From NCBI RefSeq assembly GCF_032098525.1, contig NZ_CP134890.1:2232001-2296000 (forward strand): a DNA stretch of 64,000 nucleotides, written 5' to 3'. This document shows positions 17,708 through 26,693 of this stretch, piece by piece; the first letter of the stretch is position 1; each line of letters opens with the position of its first letter. The notes under the pieces were generated by a model. It did not search any database. It was given only the letters and a program-made list of their open reading frames with translations, and was not told where the DNA came from. A program made the translations under genes and the position numbers. Origin of the DNA: Flavobacterium sp. PMTSA4 (GTDB taxonomy: Bacteria > Bacteroidota > Bacteroidia > Flavobacteriales > Flavobacteriaceae).

Positions 17708-19024
17708 TTAGTTTTTTAGTAATGAAACAAATTGCTTTAATTTTCCACTTTTGCTTCTATCTAATTTTGTTTTTCGTTTAAAATTGAATTTCAATCCTTT
17801 TTCAAGATATTTTTCAATTGCAATTTTGATGGTATCAATTTGATTTTCGGCTAGTTCTATTTCGCTAACATATTCTATGTCAAAAGTATCTATTTTGGTT
17901 TGTTTTATCACAAATTCTTTCACATTTCCATCATCTTCAATAATACTTTTGGTAACATAGTAAAAAGTTAACCCAGGCGATTTTTTACCACTTGGTAAAA
18001 TAGCAATATCATTTGTTCTGCCAATTAGTTTCTTTAGAATAGGTTTTTTAAAAGTGCTTCTCTCATCAATAATCCCAATGTCGCCAATGTCATAACGGAT
18101 AAAAGGATGTGCTTTGTTGTAAAACGAAGTAATCACGATTCTGCCTTCTTTTCCATTAGGTAAAACATTATTTTTTTCATCTAAAATTTCAATAAAAAGA
18201 GTTTCCGAATTTAATTGCCATTCATTATTCGGATTTTGAAATGCAATTAAATCTAATTCAGAAGCTCCATATTCGTTAATAATAGGAACGCCAAATTGTT
18301 TTTCCATTAATACTTTATCTTCTTCAAAAAGCATTTCTGAAGTAACCACACAGCATTTTAAAGTTGGACAAACAGAAGTCAAAACAATATTTTTTTTCTG
18401 AAGAAATTTAGCAAATAAAACTATTGAACTTGTGTAACCATTGATATAATCAAAAGATGTGATTTGGAATTTCAACAAAACTTTTTCTAGAATTTTATCA
18501 GATAAATCAAAGATCGGAAAGCGATAACTATTTTTTAAAACGTCTTTTAATCTTTCTTTTTTATTTCCAATAAAATAAAGTGGAATTCCATAAAAACGGG
18601 CTTGTTTTGAAGTATTAAAGTTGATTTTATATTGAGAAAATTGATGAATAATATTTGCCCAAGTTAGTGCGTGACAAAATTTATCTTTAGCAAAAATAAA
18701 CGGATCGCCGCTTGAACCAGAAGTTTTATTGACATAAACATTTTTGGTCGTAAATCCATTTGAAAGGCGTTCTTGCAAAGGTTTTTGAAACTCTTTTTTG
18801 GTCATAATGGGAAGTTCATCCCAGTTTTCAATAAATGATTTACCAACAAAATCTTGATAGGATTTGTTGTTTTTTAAATGATAATCTACAATTTCTTTTC
18901 TTTTCTCAAGGATGTAATTTTCAAATTCAGTTTCTGGAATTCTTTCAATTTTTTCAAATTCATTTTGAGCTTTCTTTATTGGAAAGCCATTTATTTTTAA
19001 TGATAAATCGAAAAAATGGAACAC
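17708..19024 (-). CDS. CapK-like adenylate-forming enzyme (phenylacetate-CoA ligase family)
   Basis: This is a 438-residue member of the ANL/PaaK-like superfamily. It shows the phosphate loop NKTSGSSGDPF, the NEYGASELD adenine-site segment, RYDIGDIG and a C-terminal lid with KSGKLKQFV. Relatives in capsule loci (CapK) are thought to activate an acid for attachment to a sugar, but the substrate is not known. The start is a GTG at 19024 with no better ATG nearby. It leads a reverse unit with wecB and a GT4, behind a TTG-N22-TATTTTTG promoter. Confidence 0.82.
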   Translation of the reverse strand: MFHFFDLSLKINGFPIKKAQNEFEKIERIPETEFENYILEKRKEIVDYHLKNNKSYQDFVGKSFIENWDELPIMTKKEFQKPLQERLSNGFTTKNVYVNKTSGSSGDPFIFAKDKFCHALTWANIIHQFSQYKINFNTSKQARFYGIPLYFIGNKKERLKDVLKNSYRFPIFDLSDKILEKVLLKFQITSFDYINGYTSSIVLFAKFLQKKNIVLTSVCPTLKCCVVTSEMLFEEDKVLMEKQFGVPIINEYGASELDLIAFQNPNNEWQLNSETLFIEILDEKNNVLPNGKEGRIVITSFYNKAHPFIRYDIGDIGIIDERSTFKKPILKKLIGRTNDIAILPSGKKSPGLTFYYVTKSIIEDDGNVKEFVIKQTKIDTFDIEYVSEIELAENQIDTIKIAIEKYLEKGLKFNFKRKTKLDRSKSGKLKQFVSLLKN

Positions 19025-19040
19025 TTTGATTGATTTTTTT

Positions 19041-19073
19041 CAAAAATAAGAAAACAGAAAACTTTATCTTCAA
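19041..19073 (-). promoter_or_regulatory. promoter of the capK-like/wecB/GT unit
   Basis: On the minus strand TTG (19071-19073) is followed by 22 bases and TATTTTTG (19041-19048). This fits the Bacteroidota TTG/TAnnTTTG arrangement and lies 17 bases before the GTG start. Confidence 0.65.
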
Positions 19074-19101
19074 ATAACTTTAAATTCTTTTCAAAACAAA
19101 C

Positions 19102-19109
19102 TATTTTTG
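19102..19109 (+). promoter_or_regulatory. -7 box for purD
   Basis: TATTTTTG matches TAnnTTTG and lies 22 bases before the ATG at 19131. It is divergent from the capK-like promoter in the same 106-base gap. Confidence 0.55.
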
Positions 19110-19130
19110 CCAAACAACATACAACACAAC

Positions 19131-20408
19131 ATGATGACAATTTTACTACTTGGTTCTGGCGGAAGAGAACATGCTTTGGCTTGGAAAATGCTTCAATCGG
19201 ATAAATGTTATAAACTTTTTGTAGCGCCAGGAAATGCTGGAACTTCGCAAATAGCAACAAATGTTTCTTTAAGCATTTTAGATTTTGATGCCATTAAAAC
19301 TTTTGTTCTAAGCGAAAAAGTGAACATGGTCGTTGTTGGTCCTGAAGATCCGTTAGTTCACGGGATTTATGATTTTTTTAAAAATGATTTTCAATTAAAT
19401 AATATTCCAGTAATTGGTCCATCAAAAATTGGTGCTCAATTGGAAGGAAGTAAAGAATTTGCCAAAGAATTTTTAGTAAAACACAATATTCCAACCGCAG
19501 CATACGATAGTTTTACTGCCGAAACCGTTGAAAAAGGATGTCAGTTTTTAGAAACTTTAAATCCACCATTTGTTTTAAAAGCCGATGGTTTGGCGGCTGG
19601 AAAAGGTGTTTTGATTATTCAAAATTTAGAAGAAGCTAAAACGGAACTAAGAAATATGTTAGTTCATGCCAAATTTGGAAATGCAAGTTCCAAAGTGGTT
19701 ATCGAAGAATTTTTAGACGGAATAGAATTGAGTTGTTTTGTGTTGACTGATGGTAAAAATTACAAAATTCTTCCAACTGCCAAAGATTATAAACGAATAG
19801 GTGAAGGCGATACTGGTTTGAATACTGGTGGAATGGGAGCCGTTTCTCCTGTTCCATTTGCAGATGCAATTTTATTAGAAAAAATCGAAAATCGAATTGT
19901 AAAACCAACGATAGAAGGTTTGCAAAAAGACGAAATTGAATATAAAGGATTTGTTTTTATTGGTTTGATAAATGTAAAAGGCGAACCAATGGTTATTGAA
20001 TACAACGTCAGAATGGGCGATCCAGAAACCGAAGTGGTAATGCCAAGAATTAAATCGGATTTGGTAGAACTTTTTCAAGCAGTTGCCAATCAAAAATTAG
20101 ATAAAGTTTCATTGGAAATCGATGAAAGAAGTGCTACAACAATTATGGTTGTTTCTGGTGGTTATCCTGAAGATTATGAAAAAGGGTTTGAAATTTCAGG
20201 TTTAGAAAACATTCAAGATTCTATCGCTTTTCATGCAGGAACTAAATCAGAAAACGGGAAAGTAGTAACCAATGGCGGAAGAGTTATTGCGGTTACTTCT
20301 TATGGAAATGATTTTAAAGAAGCCATAAAAAAATCTTACCAAAGTATAGATAAACTAAACTTTGATAAGATGTATTATAGAAAAGATATTGGTTTCGACT
20401 TATTTTAA
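19131..20408 (+). CDS. purD: phosphoribosylamine--glycine ligase
   Basis: PurD (GARS) catalyses the ATP-dependent joining of phosphoribosylamine and glycine in purine synthesis. The 425-residue protein has GSGGREHALAWKM, GPEDPLVHG, GPSKIGAQLEGSK and the ATP-grasp core LKADGLAAGKGV, with NTGGMGA and NVRMGDPE. Two adjacent ATGs (19131, 19134) are equally possible starts; the longer reading from 19107 begins inside the -7 box. The gene stands alone between the polysaccharide locus and the upp region. Confidence 0.97.
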   Translation: MMTILLLGSGGREHALAWKMLQSDKCYKLFVAPGNAGTSQIATNVSLSILDFDAIKTFVLSEKVNMVVVGPEDPLVHGIYDFFKNDFQLNNIPVIGPSKIGAQLEGSKEFAKEFLVKHNIPTAAYDSFTAETVEKGCQFLETLNPPFVLKADGLAAGKGVLIIQNLEEAKTELRNMLVHAKFGNASSKVVIEEFLDGIELSCFVLTDGKNYKILPTAKDYKRIGEGDTGLNTGGMGAVSPVPFADAILLEKIENRIVKPTIEGLQKDEIEYKGFVFIGLINVKGEPMVIEYNVRMGDPETEVVMPRIKSDLVELFQAVANQKLDKVSLEIDERSATTIMVVSGGYPEDYEKGFEISGLENIQDSIAFHAGTKSENGKVVTNGGRVIAVTSYGNDFKEAIKKSYQSIDKLNFDKMYYRKDIGFDLF

Positions 20409-20630
20409 GAACGAATGTGCCGTTGTATCTTGGTTTTCTTCGTTGTTTAATTGATGTTTTTTCAATTCTTGACACCAATAAACGATATAGTAGCAACAAA
20501 CAACTATTAATGTCCAACTAACGATATTCGCTAACCACCAATTACTTAATTCAAGATGACGTAATAAATCAAGTGGTTTGAATAAAAAATCTACAAATAA
20601 CGATTGAATAGCTTCGAAAAATGCTCTCAT
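20400..20630 (-). CDS. DUF6341-type small membrane protein
   Basis: This 76-residue protein has one clear membrane helix (NWWLANIVSWTLIVVCCYYI) and a polar C-terminal tail. It matches my recollection of the flavobacterial DUF6341 family, of unknown function. I place the start at the ATG at 20630; a longer reading to 20657 would begin in the -7 box. It overlaps the end of purD by 9 bases and is divergent from the DUF6427 gene, the arrangement seen around upp in relatives. Confidence 0.7.
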   Translation of the reverse strand: MRAFFEAIQSLFVDFLFKPLDLLRHLELSNWWLANIVSWTLIVVCCYYIVYWCQELKKHQLNNEENQDTTAHSFLK

Positions 20631-20656
20631 TGTATAAAGTATTATATTTACAGACA

Positions 20657-20664
20657 CAAAAGTA
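20657..20664 (-). promoter_or_regulatory. -7 box for the DUF6341 gene
   Basis: The minus strand reads TACTTTTG, a TAnnTTTG match ending 27 bases before the ATG at 20630. It supports the shorter start for this small gene. Confidence 0.55.
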
Positions 20665-20676
20665 TAAAATATCCTT

Positions 20677-21606
20677 ATGATAACAAGTCTTTTTAGAAAA
20701 TCTACTCCAATAAATTATTCTTTGGTAGTGATTTTATTTCTCTTGTTTTTTTCTTTGATACAAATTAAAGACCATTCAGAAGATAGTACTTCAAATACTA
20801 TCATTCATAAATTGAGCTTATTAGGATTATTTTTAGCTTCTTTTTTTATTGTAAATTTTATTGCTAAAAAAAACGGGTTGACAAAAAACAGTAGTTACCC
20901 AATTTTGTTTTTTCTCTTATTATTAGGCTTATTTCCAACAATTTTTAGAACACCTAACTTAATTTATGCTAATTTCTTTCTGCTTTTGGCATATAGAAGG
21001 TTAATTTCTTTGCAAAATTTAAATGCAATCAAACAAAAGCTTTTTGATGCATCATTTTGGATTTGTGTTGCGGCATTATTCCATTTTTGGTGCATTTTGT
21101 TTATTTTTTTGGTTTACATTTCAATAATTTTTCACTCATCAAGAGATTATAGAAATTGGTTAATTCCTTTTATAGCAATTTTTACGACGGTTACCATTTT
21201 TATTTTAGCAGCATTAATTTTTGATATTTCTTGGATTTCATTCATAATAGAAAAAACAAAAACTAATTTTCAATTAGATTATTTTACCAATAACATTCAA
21301 AACCTAGCATTATCTATTTATGTGGTTTTATCTTTGTTTTTTGTGTTTTCAATGATTTTTACCTTGTCAAATAAACCAATGATTTTACAAGCATCCTATA
21401 AGAAAATGATTTTTGGCTTTATGATTGGTGTTGTGGTTTTTTTGATTTCAATCAATAAAAGTAATGCAATGCTAGTGTTTACTTTTTTGCCTTTATCAAT
21501 TTTATGTACCAATAACATAGAATATTCTCAAAACAAAACGTATCAAGAAATTGTTTTAGCATTATTTATTGCAGCAGGATTTTTTAGTTTCTTTTCGCAA
21601 TTATAA
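20677..21606 (+). CDS. DUF6427-type multi-pass membrane protein
   Basis: The 309-residue protein is mostly hydrophobic with about 9-10 membrane helices separated by short loops. It fits the flavobacterial DUF6427 family, whose function is unknown. No catalytic motif is visible. It faces upp and overlaps its end by 6 bases. Its constant place beside upp, DUF6341 and DUF4254 in relatives suggests a linked role, possibly in envelope or nucleotide transport, but this is only inference. Confidence 0.72.
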   Translation: MITSLFRKSTPINYSLVVILFLLFFSLIQIKDHSEDSTSNTIIHKLSLLGLFLASFFIVNFIAKKNGLTKNSSYPILFFLLLLGLFPTIFRTPNLIYANFFLLLAYRRLISLQNLNAIKQKLFDASFWICVAALFHFWCILFIFLVYISIIFHSSRDYRNWLIPFIAIFTTVTIFILAALIFDISWISFIIEKTKTNFQLDYFTNNIQNLALSIYVVLSLFFVFSMIFTLSNKPMILQASYKKMIFGFMIGVVVFLISINKSNAMLVFTFLPLSILCTNNIEYSQNKTYQEIVLALFIAAGFFSFFSQL

Positions 21607-22254
21607 TTTACTTCCGTAGGCCAAATCACCAGCGTCGCCAAGTCCAGGAATAATATAGTTTTTTTCATTTAACTTGTCGTCTAAAGCCGCAACCCAAAGA
21701 TGGCAATTTTGAGGAAGATTTTTTTGGAGATAACCTATTCCTTCAGGTGCAGCAATGACAACAGCAATGTGAATTTCTTTTGGTTTTTGTTCCAAATGAA
21801 GTTTGTGTAAAACAGCAACAATTGATTGACCAGTTGCTAACATTGGGTCAATTAAAATCAAATTTTTACCTTCAAAACTTGGCGCTGCTTGATATTCCAC
21901 CAAAATTTCAAATTTATCATCGTTGTCATAATGATGTCTATAGGCAGAAACAAATCCATTTTCAGCGTCATCAAAAAAATTCATAAAACCTGTATGCAAA
22001 GCTAATCCTGCACGAAGAATAGAACATAAAACAACGGGTTCAGCAACAGTTGTAGTGTGTTTTATTCCCAATGGAGTTTGAACAGAAATTTCTTTGTAGT
22101 CAAGTGTTTTGCTTAACTCATAAGCCATTATTTCACCAATTCGTTCAATATTTTTTCTAAATCGCATGCTATCTTTTTGAATTGTAACATCGCGAATTTG
22201 CGCCAAAAAGTGGTTAAGAATACTATTTTGAGCAGAAATATAATGAATATGCAT
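21601..22254 (-). CDS. upp: uracil phosphoribosyltransferase
   Basis: Upp makes UMP from uracil and PRPP in pyrimidine salvage. The 217-residue protein has the PRPP loop DPMLATGQS (136-144), CSILRAGLALHTG and the C-terminal uracil-binding PGLGDAGDLAYG. It is transcribed away from the DUF4254 gene across a 67-base gap. On the minus strand a near -7 box (TACTTTTA, one mismatch) lies about 35 bases upstream. Confidence 0.96.
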   Translation of the reverse strand: MHIHYISAQNSILNHFLAQIRDVTIQKDSMRFRKNIERIGEIMAYELSKTLDYKEISVQTPLGIKHTTTVAEPVVLCSILRAGLALHTGFMNFFDDAENGFVSAYRHHYDNDDKFEILVEYQAAPSFEGKNLILIDPMLATGQSIVAVLHKLHLEQKPKEIHIAVVIAAPEGIGYLQKNLPQNCHLWVAALDDKLNEKNYIIPGLGDAGDLAYGSKL

Positions 22255-22271
22255 AGCAGAAATAATTTTGT

Positions 22272-22303
22272 TTGTCTTGGTAAAAGTATAAAAACTATCT
22301 TTG
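22272..22303 (+). promoter_or_regulatory. promoter of the DUF4254 gene
   Basis: TTG (22272-22274), 21 bases, then TATCTTTG (22296-22303) matches the Bacteroidota -33/-7 pattern. The start codon follows 18 bases later. Confidence 0.65.
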
Positions 22304-22321
22304 CAAATAAATAATTAAGAT

Positions 22322-22927
22322 ATGTTTTCAGAGTTTGCTTTTCCAATTTTTGAACAAAGTATTAAAGAATACCACATCATAGACGATGTTTATCAACCAA
22401 CGAAAAATCCTTTTGAAAAAGGAAGTATTGAGCATTTACTTTTTGCAAAAAACTGGGTTGACACTGTTCAATGGCATTATGAAGACATCATTCGTGATCC
22501 AAATATTGATCCCGTTGCAGCTTTGGATTTAAAAAGAAAAATAGACGCATCTAATCAGGTTCGTACGGATATGGTTGAATATATTGACAGCTATTTTCTT
22601 CAAAAATACAAAGACGTTCAAGTAAAACCTGACGCAAAAATCAATACTGAAAGTCCAGCTTGGGCAATTGACAGATTATCGATTTTGGCATTAAAAATTT
22701 ACCACATGCGTGAAGAAGCAAATCGTGCTGATGCATCGCCTGAACACAGAGCAAAATGTCAAGAAAAATTAAATGTATTGTTAGACCAAAAAAACGATAT
22801 GTTTACTTCAATAAATCAATTGATTGTTGATATAGAAAACGGAGATAAATTCATGAAAGTGTACAAACAAATGAAAATGTACAACGATGATGATTTGAAT
22901 CCGGTACTGTATCAAAACAAAAAATAA
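22322..22927 (+). CDS. DUF4254 domain protein
   Basis: The 201-residue, predominantly helical, soluble protein has conserved-looking segments NWVDTVQWHYEDIIRDP and LALKIYHMREEANR. This matches the DUF4254 family, common in Bacteroidota and usually next to a GT9 glycosyltransferase, as here (12-base gap). Function is unknown. The adjacency suggests a role in lipopolysaccharide core synthesis or a partner of the transferase; that is inference from context. Confidence 0.85.
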   Translation: MFSEFAFPIFEQSIKEYHIIDDVYQPTKNPFEKGSIEHLLFAKNWVDTVQWHYEDIIRDPNIDPVAALDLKRKIDASNQVRTDMVEYIDSYFLQKYKDVQVKPDAKINTESPAWAIDRLSILALKIYHMREEANRADASPEHRAKCQEKLNVLLDQKNDMFTSINQLIVDIENGDKFMKVYKQMKMYNDDDLNPVLYQNKK

Positions 22928-22939
22928 TTCACTTAATTT

Positions 22940-23983
22940 TTGTCAAAACCTATTAATCATATCGCTGTAGTTCGTCTTTCCGCAATGGGTGATGTGGCAA
23001 TGACTGTTCCGGTTATTAGAGCTTTTGTGGAGCAAAATTCTGATGTTAAAATCACTTTTGTTTCAAGGCCATTTTTTAAACCTTTTTTTGATGGAGTTGA
23101 AAATGTAAATTTCTTTACAGTCGATGTAAAAAAGCGTCACAAAGGTTTTTTCGGTTTATTAAAATTGTATTCCGATTTAAAGAAATTAAATATTGATGCT
23201 GTTGCAGATTTACATAATGTATTGCGTTCACAAATCATCAGAACTTTATTTTCTTTATCAGGAAAAAAAGTAGCCGCAACAGACAAAGGTAGAGCTGAAA
23301 AAAAAGCACTAACTCGAGCCGAGAATAAAATCTTTCAACCAGTAAAATCGATGGTTCAACGTCATGTTGACACATTTAATAATTTAGGTTTCAGAGTTAA
23401 TTTATCAAACCCAAAATTTTCTGAAAAAGCGATTTTATCCAGAGAAATAATTGCCTTTTCGGGAGAAAAACAAAATTTTAATTGGATAGGAATAGCACCA
23501 TTTGCTCAATATGAAAGCAAAGTATATCCTTTGGATTTAATGCAAAAAGTAATTGATGATTTAGCAGAAAATAAAAACTTCAAAATCTTCCTTTTTGGTG
23601 GTGGAAACAAAGAAATTGAACTTTTAAATCAATTTTCAAAAAACAAAGAGAATGTTATAAATCTTGCTGGGAAAATTCCATTTCAACACGAATTACATTT
23701 GATTTCCAATCTAGACATTATGCTTTCTATGGATAGCGGAAATGCTCATATTGCCGCCATGCTTGGTGTAAAAGTAATTACTCTTTGGGGTGCAACACAT
23801 CCTTTTGCAGGTTTTGCGCCATTCAATCAACCTTTGGAAAATTGTTTGACTTCGGATAGAGAACAATTTCCATTGTTACCAACTTCGGTTTATGGAAATA
23901 AAAAAGTAGTTGGTTATGAATATGTGATGCGTACGATTTCGGTAGAAAATATTATAGAGAAAATAAATTCCAATCTTGCCTAA
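22940..23983 (+). CDS. glycosyltransferase family 9 (heptosyltransferase-like)
   Basis: The 347-residue GT-B protein has VVRLSAMGDVAMTVPV at the N-terminus and the GT9 donor-site segment MDSGNAHIAAMLGVKVITLWG near the C-terminus. GT9 enzymes add heptose or related sugars to lipopolysaccharide core. The start is a TTG at 22940: an in-frame stop at 22934-22936 rules out anything longer, and the next ATG would delete the conserved N-terminus. The 3' end forms half of a terminator stem. Confidence 0.9.
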   Translation: MSKPINHIAVVRLSAMGDVAMTVPVIRAFVEQNSDVKITFVSRPFFKPFFDGVENVNFFTVDVKKRHKGFFGLLKLYSDLKKLNIDAVADLHNVLRSQIIRTLFSLSGKKVAATDKGRAEKKALTRAENKIFQPVKSMVQRHVDTFNNLGFRVNLSNPKFSEKAILSREIIAFSGEKQNFNWIGIAPFAQYESKVYPLDLMQKVIDDLAENKNFKIFLFGGGNKEIELLNQFSKNKENVINLAGKIPFQHELHLISNLDIMLSMDSGNAHIAAMLGVKVITLWGATHPFAGFAPFNQPLENCLTSDREQFPLLPTSVYGNKKVVGYEYVMRTISVENIIEKINSNLA

Positions 23984-24003
23984 ACAAAATTGGAATTTTT
24001 TTT
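23965..24003 (+). terminator. terminator overlapping the GT9 stop
   Basis: AAATTCCAAT (23965-23974) pairs with ATTGGAATTT (23989-23998) around a 14-base loop, followed by a T run. The left arm lies inside the coding sequence and the stop codon falls in the loop. Confidence 0.65.
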
Positions 24004-24017
24004 GAGAATTTTATTTT

Positions 24018-25070
24018 TTAAACATCATCATAATCTACATAAATCTCATCAGAAGTCGGATGTGCTTGACAGGTTAAAATTAATCCATCGGCAATTTCAC
24101 CATCAGTAAGGATAGAGTTTTTGGTCATAATTGCAGAACCAGAAGTTATTCTGGCTAAACATGAACTGCAAATTCCACCTTGACAAGAATAAGGAGCATC
24201 AATTCCTTGTTTTAAAGCAGCTTCTAGAACTGTTTGTTTTTTTGACATTTCAAAAGTGGTTTCGTCATCATCAACTAAAACAGTAATTTTTGTATGTCCA
24301 TCACTAGAAATTGCAGTATTATTATCTGAAGAAGAAGTAGAAAATAATTCGAACTTAATATCTTTTTCGGCAACATTATGTTCTTTCAAAACAGTAGAAA
24401 CGATGTTAATCATTTCTTCAGGTCCACAAAGGTAAAATTTGTCAAATTCTTTTTCTTTATGCTTATTATTCAACACAAAATTCACAGTTGATTTTTCAAT
24501 TCTACCAAAAAGTTCGCCATCTACTTTTGCTTGACTGTAAACATAATGCACAAAAAAACGAGCTACATATTTTAAATGTAAATCGTGTAATTGTTTGTGA
24601 AAAATAGTTTCTTCAGGAGTTTTATTACCATAAACCAACACAAAAGTACTTTTTGGTTCACTTTCTAAAGCAGATTGAATAATTGACATAATTGGAGTAA
24701 TTCCACTTCCGGCTGCAAAGGCAGCATAGTTTTTTTGTCTATCGGCATTAGGTTCAAATGTAAATCTGCCTTCAGGTTGACCAACTTCTATGATATCGCC
24801 AACTTTTAAATTATCATTTGCAAATTTTGAAAAATGACCGTTTTTAACTGATTTAATGGATATTCTTAATTCATCACTGTTAGGAGAAGAACAAATAGAA
24901 TATGCTCTGCGAATTTCTTCGCCATCAAGGGTTAATTTGAGATTAACATATTGACCAGCAACAAATTGATAAGCAGTTTTCAATTCAGCAGGAACAGTAA
25001 AAACTACCGATATAGCACTTGGTGTTTCTTGAGAAACTTCTTTAATATGTAATTTATAAAATGTGGACAT
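24018..25070 (-). CDS. ferredoxin-type NAD(P)H reductase, PaaE-like
   Basis: This is a 350-residue three-domain electron-transfer protein. It has an FAD domain (RAYSICSS from residue 55), an NAD(P)-binding domain (GSGITP 121-126) and a C-terminal plant-type [2Fe-2S] domain with C296, C301, C304 and C334. PaaE and related oxygenase reductases share this order. No paaABCD oxygenase genes are nearby, so its electron acceptor is unknown and it may serve a lipid desaturase or other oxygenase. The ATG at 25070 is chosen because the longer reading begins in the -7 box. Confidence 0.88.
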   Translation of the reverse strand: MSTFYKLHIKEVSQETPSAISVVFTVPAELKTAYQFVAGQYVNLKLTLDGEEIRRAYSICSSPNSDELRISIKSVKNGHFSKFANDNLKVGDIIEVGQPEGRFTFEPNADRQKNYAAFAAGSGITPIMSIIQSALESEPKSTFVLVYGNKTPEETIFHKQLHDLHLKYVARFFVHYVYSQAKVDGELFGRIEKSTVNFVLNNKHKEKEFDKFYLCGPEEMINIVSTVLKEHNVAEKDIKFELFSTSSSDNNTAISSDGHTKITVLVDDDETTFEMSKKQTVLEAALKQGIDAPYSCQGGICSSCLARITSGSAIMTKNSILTDGEIADGLILTCQAHPTSDEIYVDYDDV

Positions 25071-25085
25071 GAATAATATTTTTTG

Positions 25086-25093
25086 CAAAGGTA
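25086..25093 (-). promoter_or_regulatory. -7 box for the PaaE-like gene
   Basis: The minus strand reads TACCTTTG, matching TAnnTTTG, 16 bases before the ATG at 25070. Confidence 0.55.
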
Positions 25094-25191
25094 AATAATT
25101 AGAAAAGATATTTTAATCTAAGATTATTTAAAATGATTTGTAACTTTTCTTTATTTTTAGACACTTATCAATAAACCAAAACCACTCAACT

Positions 25192-26661
25192 ATGATAAAA
25201 CATTTCATTTCTCTCGAATGGAAATCTTTTGTTCGTTCGGCTTCTTTCAGCACTAATTTAGCTTTAAAAATTTTGATGGCACTTGGCGCATTATATTTTA
25301 CGGCTATATTTATAATTCTTGGTGTTGGCGTTTATTTTATTCTAGAAGATGCAGGGTTAAAACCATTTGAAACCGTCAATAAATTTCTAATTTATTACTT
25401 TACTGCCGATTTAGTCATTCGTTATTTTTTGCAATCAACACCTGTGATGAACATCAAACCGTTGATAATTTTAAACATTAAGAAAAATACCATTGTCAAC
25501 TTTGTAATCGGTAAATCGGCGTTGTCGTTTTTCAATTTTCTACACGCTTTCTTTTTTATTCCTTTTTCAATTGTATTACTAAAAGAAGGTTTTAATCCAA
25601 TGCAAGTAGTTTTTTGGCATATTAGTGTTTTCAGTATTATTTATTCTATGAATTTCATCAATGTTCTAGTCAACAAAAAAGATAGTATTTTCTATGTTGT
25701 TTTGGCAATCGTTGGTGGATTTGGATTAGCACAATATTATGGTTGGTTTGATGTAACTGTTTATACTTCTACATTTTTTCAAGGAATGTATGATACCAGT
25801 TATTTGTTTTTATTTCCAATCGCAGCACTAGTTTTATTATATTATTTTAACTTCAAATTTTTCAAAAATAATCTAACACTTGATACAGGTTTAGCAGTAA
25901 AAAGTAAAGAAGCCACAACCGAAAACCTTACTTTTTTAGACCAATTTGGAACTTTAGGAACGTTTCTTAAAAATGACATCAAACTTTTAAAACGAAACAA
26001 ACGCTCAAGAACAACTGTAATTATGAGTGTTGTTTTTATCTTTTATGGACTTTTGTTTTTCACCAATGCTATAGAAGCTTATAACAATCCAGCCATGCAT
26101 GTTTTTGCTGGTATATTTGTCTCGGGTGGATTTTTATTCACATTCGGACAATTTGTTCCAAGTTGGGATAGCGCTTATTATCAACTGATGATGAGTCAAA
26201 ATATTCCATACCGCGAATACATTAAATCAAAATGGTGGTTGATGGTTATCGGAACGGTTGCTTCTACTATTTTGGCATCATTTTATTTATATTTTGGCTG
26301 GCATATTTACTTATTAATTGTTGTTGGTGCTATTTTTAATATTGGTGTCAATTCACATTTGGTTATGCTTGGCGGAGCTTTTGTTAAAACACCAATCGAT
26401 TTAGCAAGTTCAAAACAAGCCTTTGGAAACAAGCAAGCTTTCAATATGAAAACCATGCTAATTTCATTGCCAAAATTATTATTACCAATGGCTTTATATG
26501 CGACAGGTTATTATATTTTTTCGCCAAATGTTGGTTTACTTTTTGTTGCTGGAGCAGGAATTTTAGGATTTGCATTCAGAAACAAAGTATTTACCATGAT
26601 TGAAAAAATATATAAAACCGAAAAGTACGCTACTATTTCAGCTTACAAACAAACAAACTAA
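25192..26661 (+). CDS. DUF5687 membrane protein, ABC transporter permease
   Basis: The 489-residue protein has about 12 hydrophobic segments and starts MIKHFISLEWKSFVRSASF, as in the DUF5687 family of Bacteroidota. These are ABC-2-like permeases. The next gene, 32 bases on, encodes the matching ATPase, so together they form an exporter of unknown substrate. A near -7 box (TATTTTTA at 25152-25159, one mismatch) lies 32 bases upstream of the ATG. Confidence 0.85.
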   Translation: MIKHFISLEWKSFVRSASFSTNLALKILMALGALYFTAIFIILGVGVYFILEDAGLKPFETVNKFLIYYFTADLVIRYFLQSTPVMNIKPLIILNIKKNTIVNFVIGKSALSFFNFLHAFFFIPFSIVLLKEGFNPMQVVFWHISVFSIIYSMNFINVLVNKKDSIFYVVLAIVGGFGLAQYYGWFDVTVYTSTFFQGMYDTSYLFLFPIAALVLLYYFNFKFFKNNLTLDTGLAVKSKEATTENLTFLDQFGTLGTFLKNDIKLLKRNKRSRTTVIMSVVFIFYGLLFFTNAIEAYNNPAMHVFAGIFVSGGFLFTFGQFVPSWDSAYYQLMMSQNIPYREYIKSKWWLMVIGTVASTILASFYLYFGWHIYLLIVVGAIFNIGVNSHLVMLGGAFVKTPIDLASSKQAFGNKQAFNMKTMLISLPKLLLPMALYATGYYIFSPNVGLLFVAGAGILGFAFRNKVFTMIEKIYKTEKYATISAYKQTN

Positions 26662-26693
26662 GGACTATTCACTAACAACTAAGTACTAAAAAC

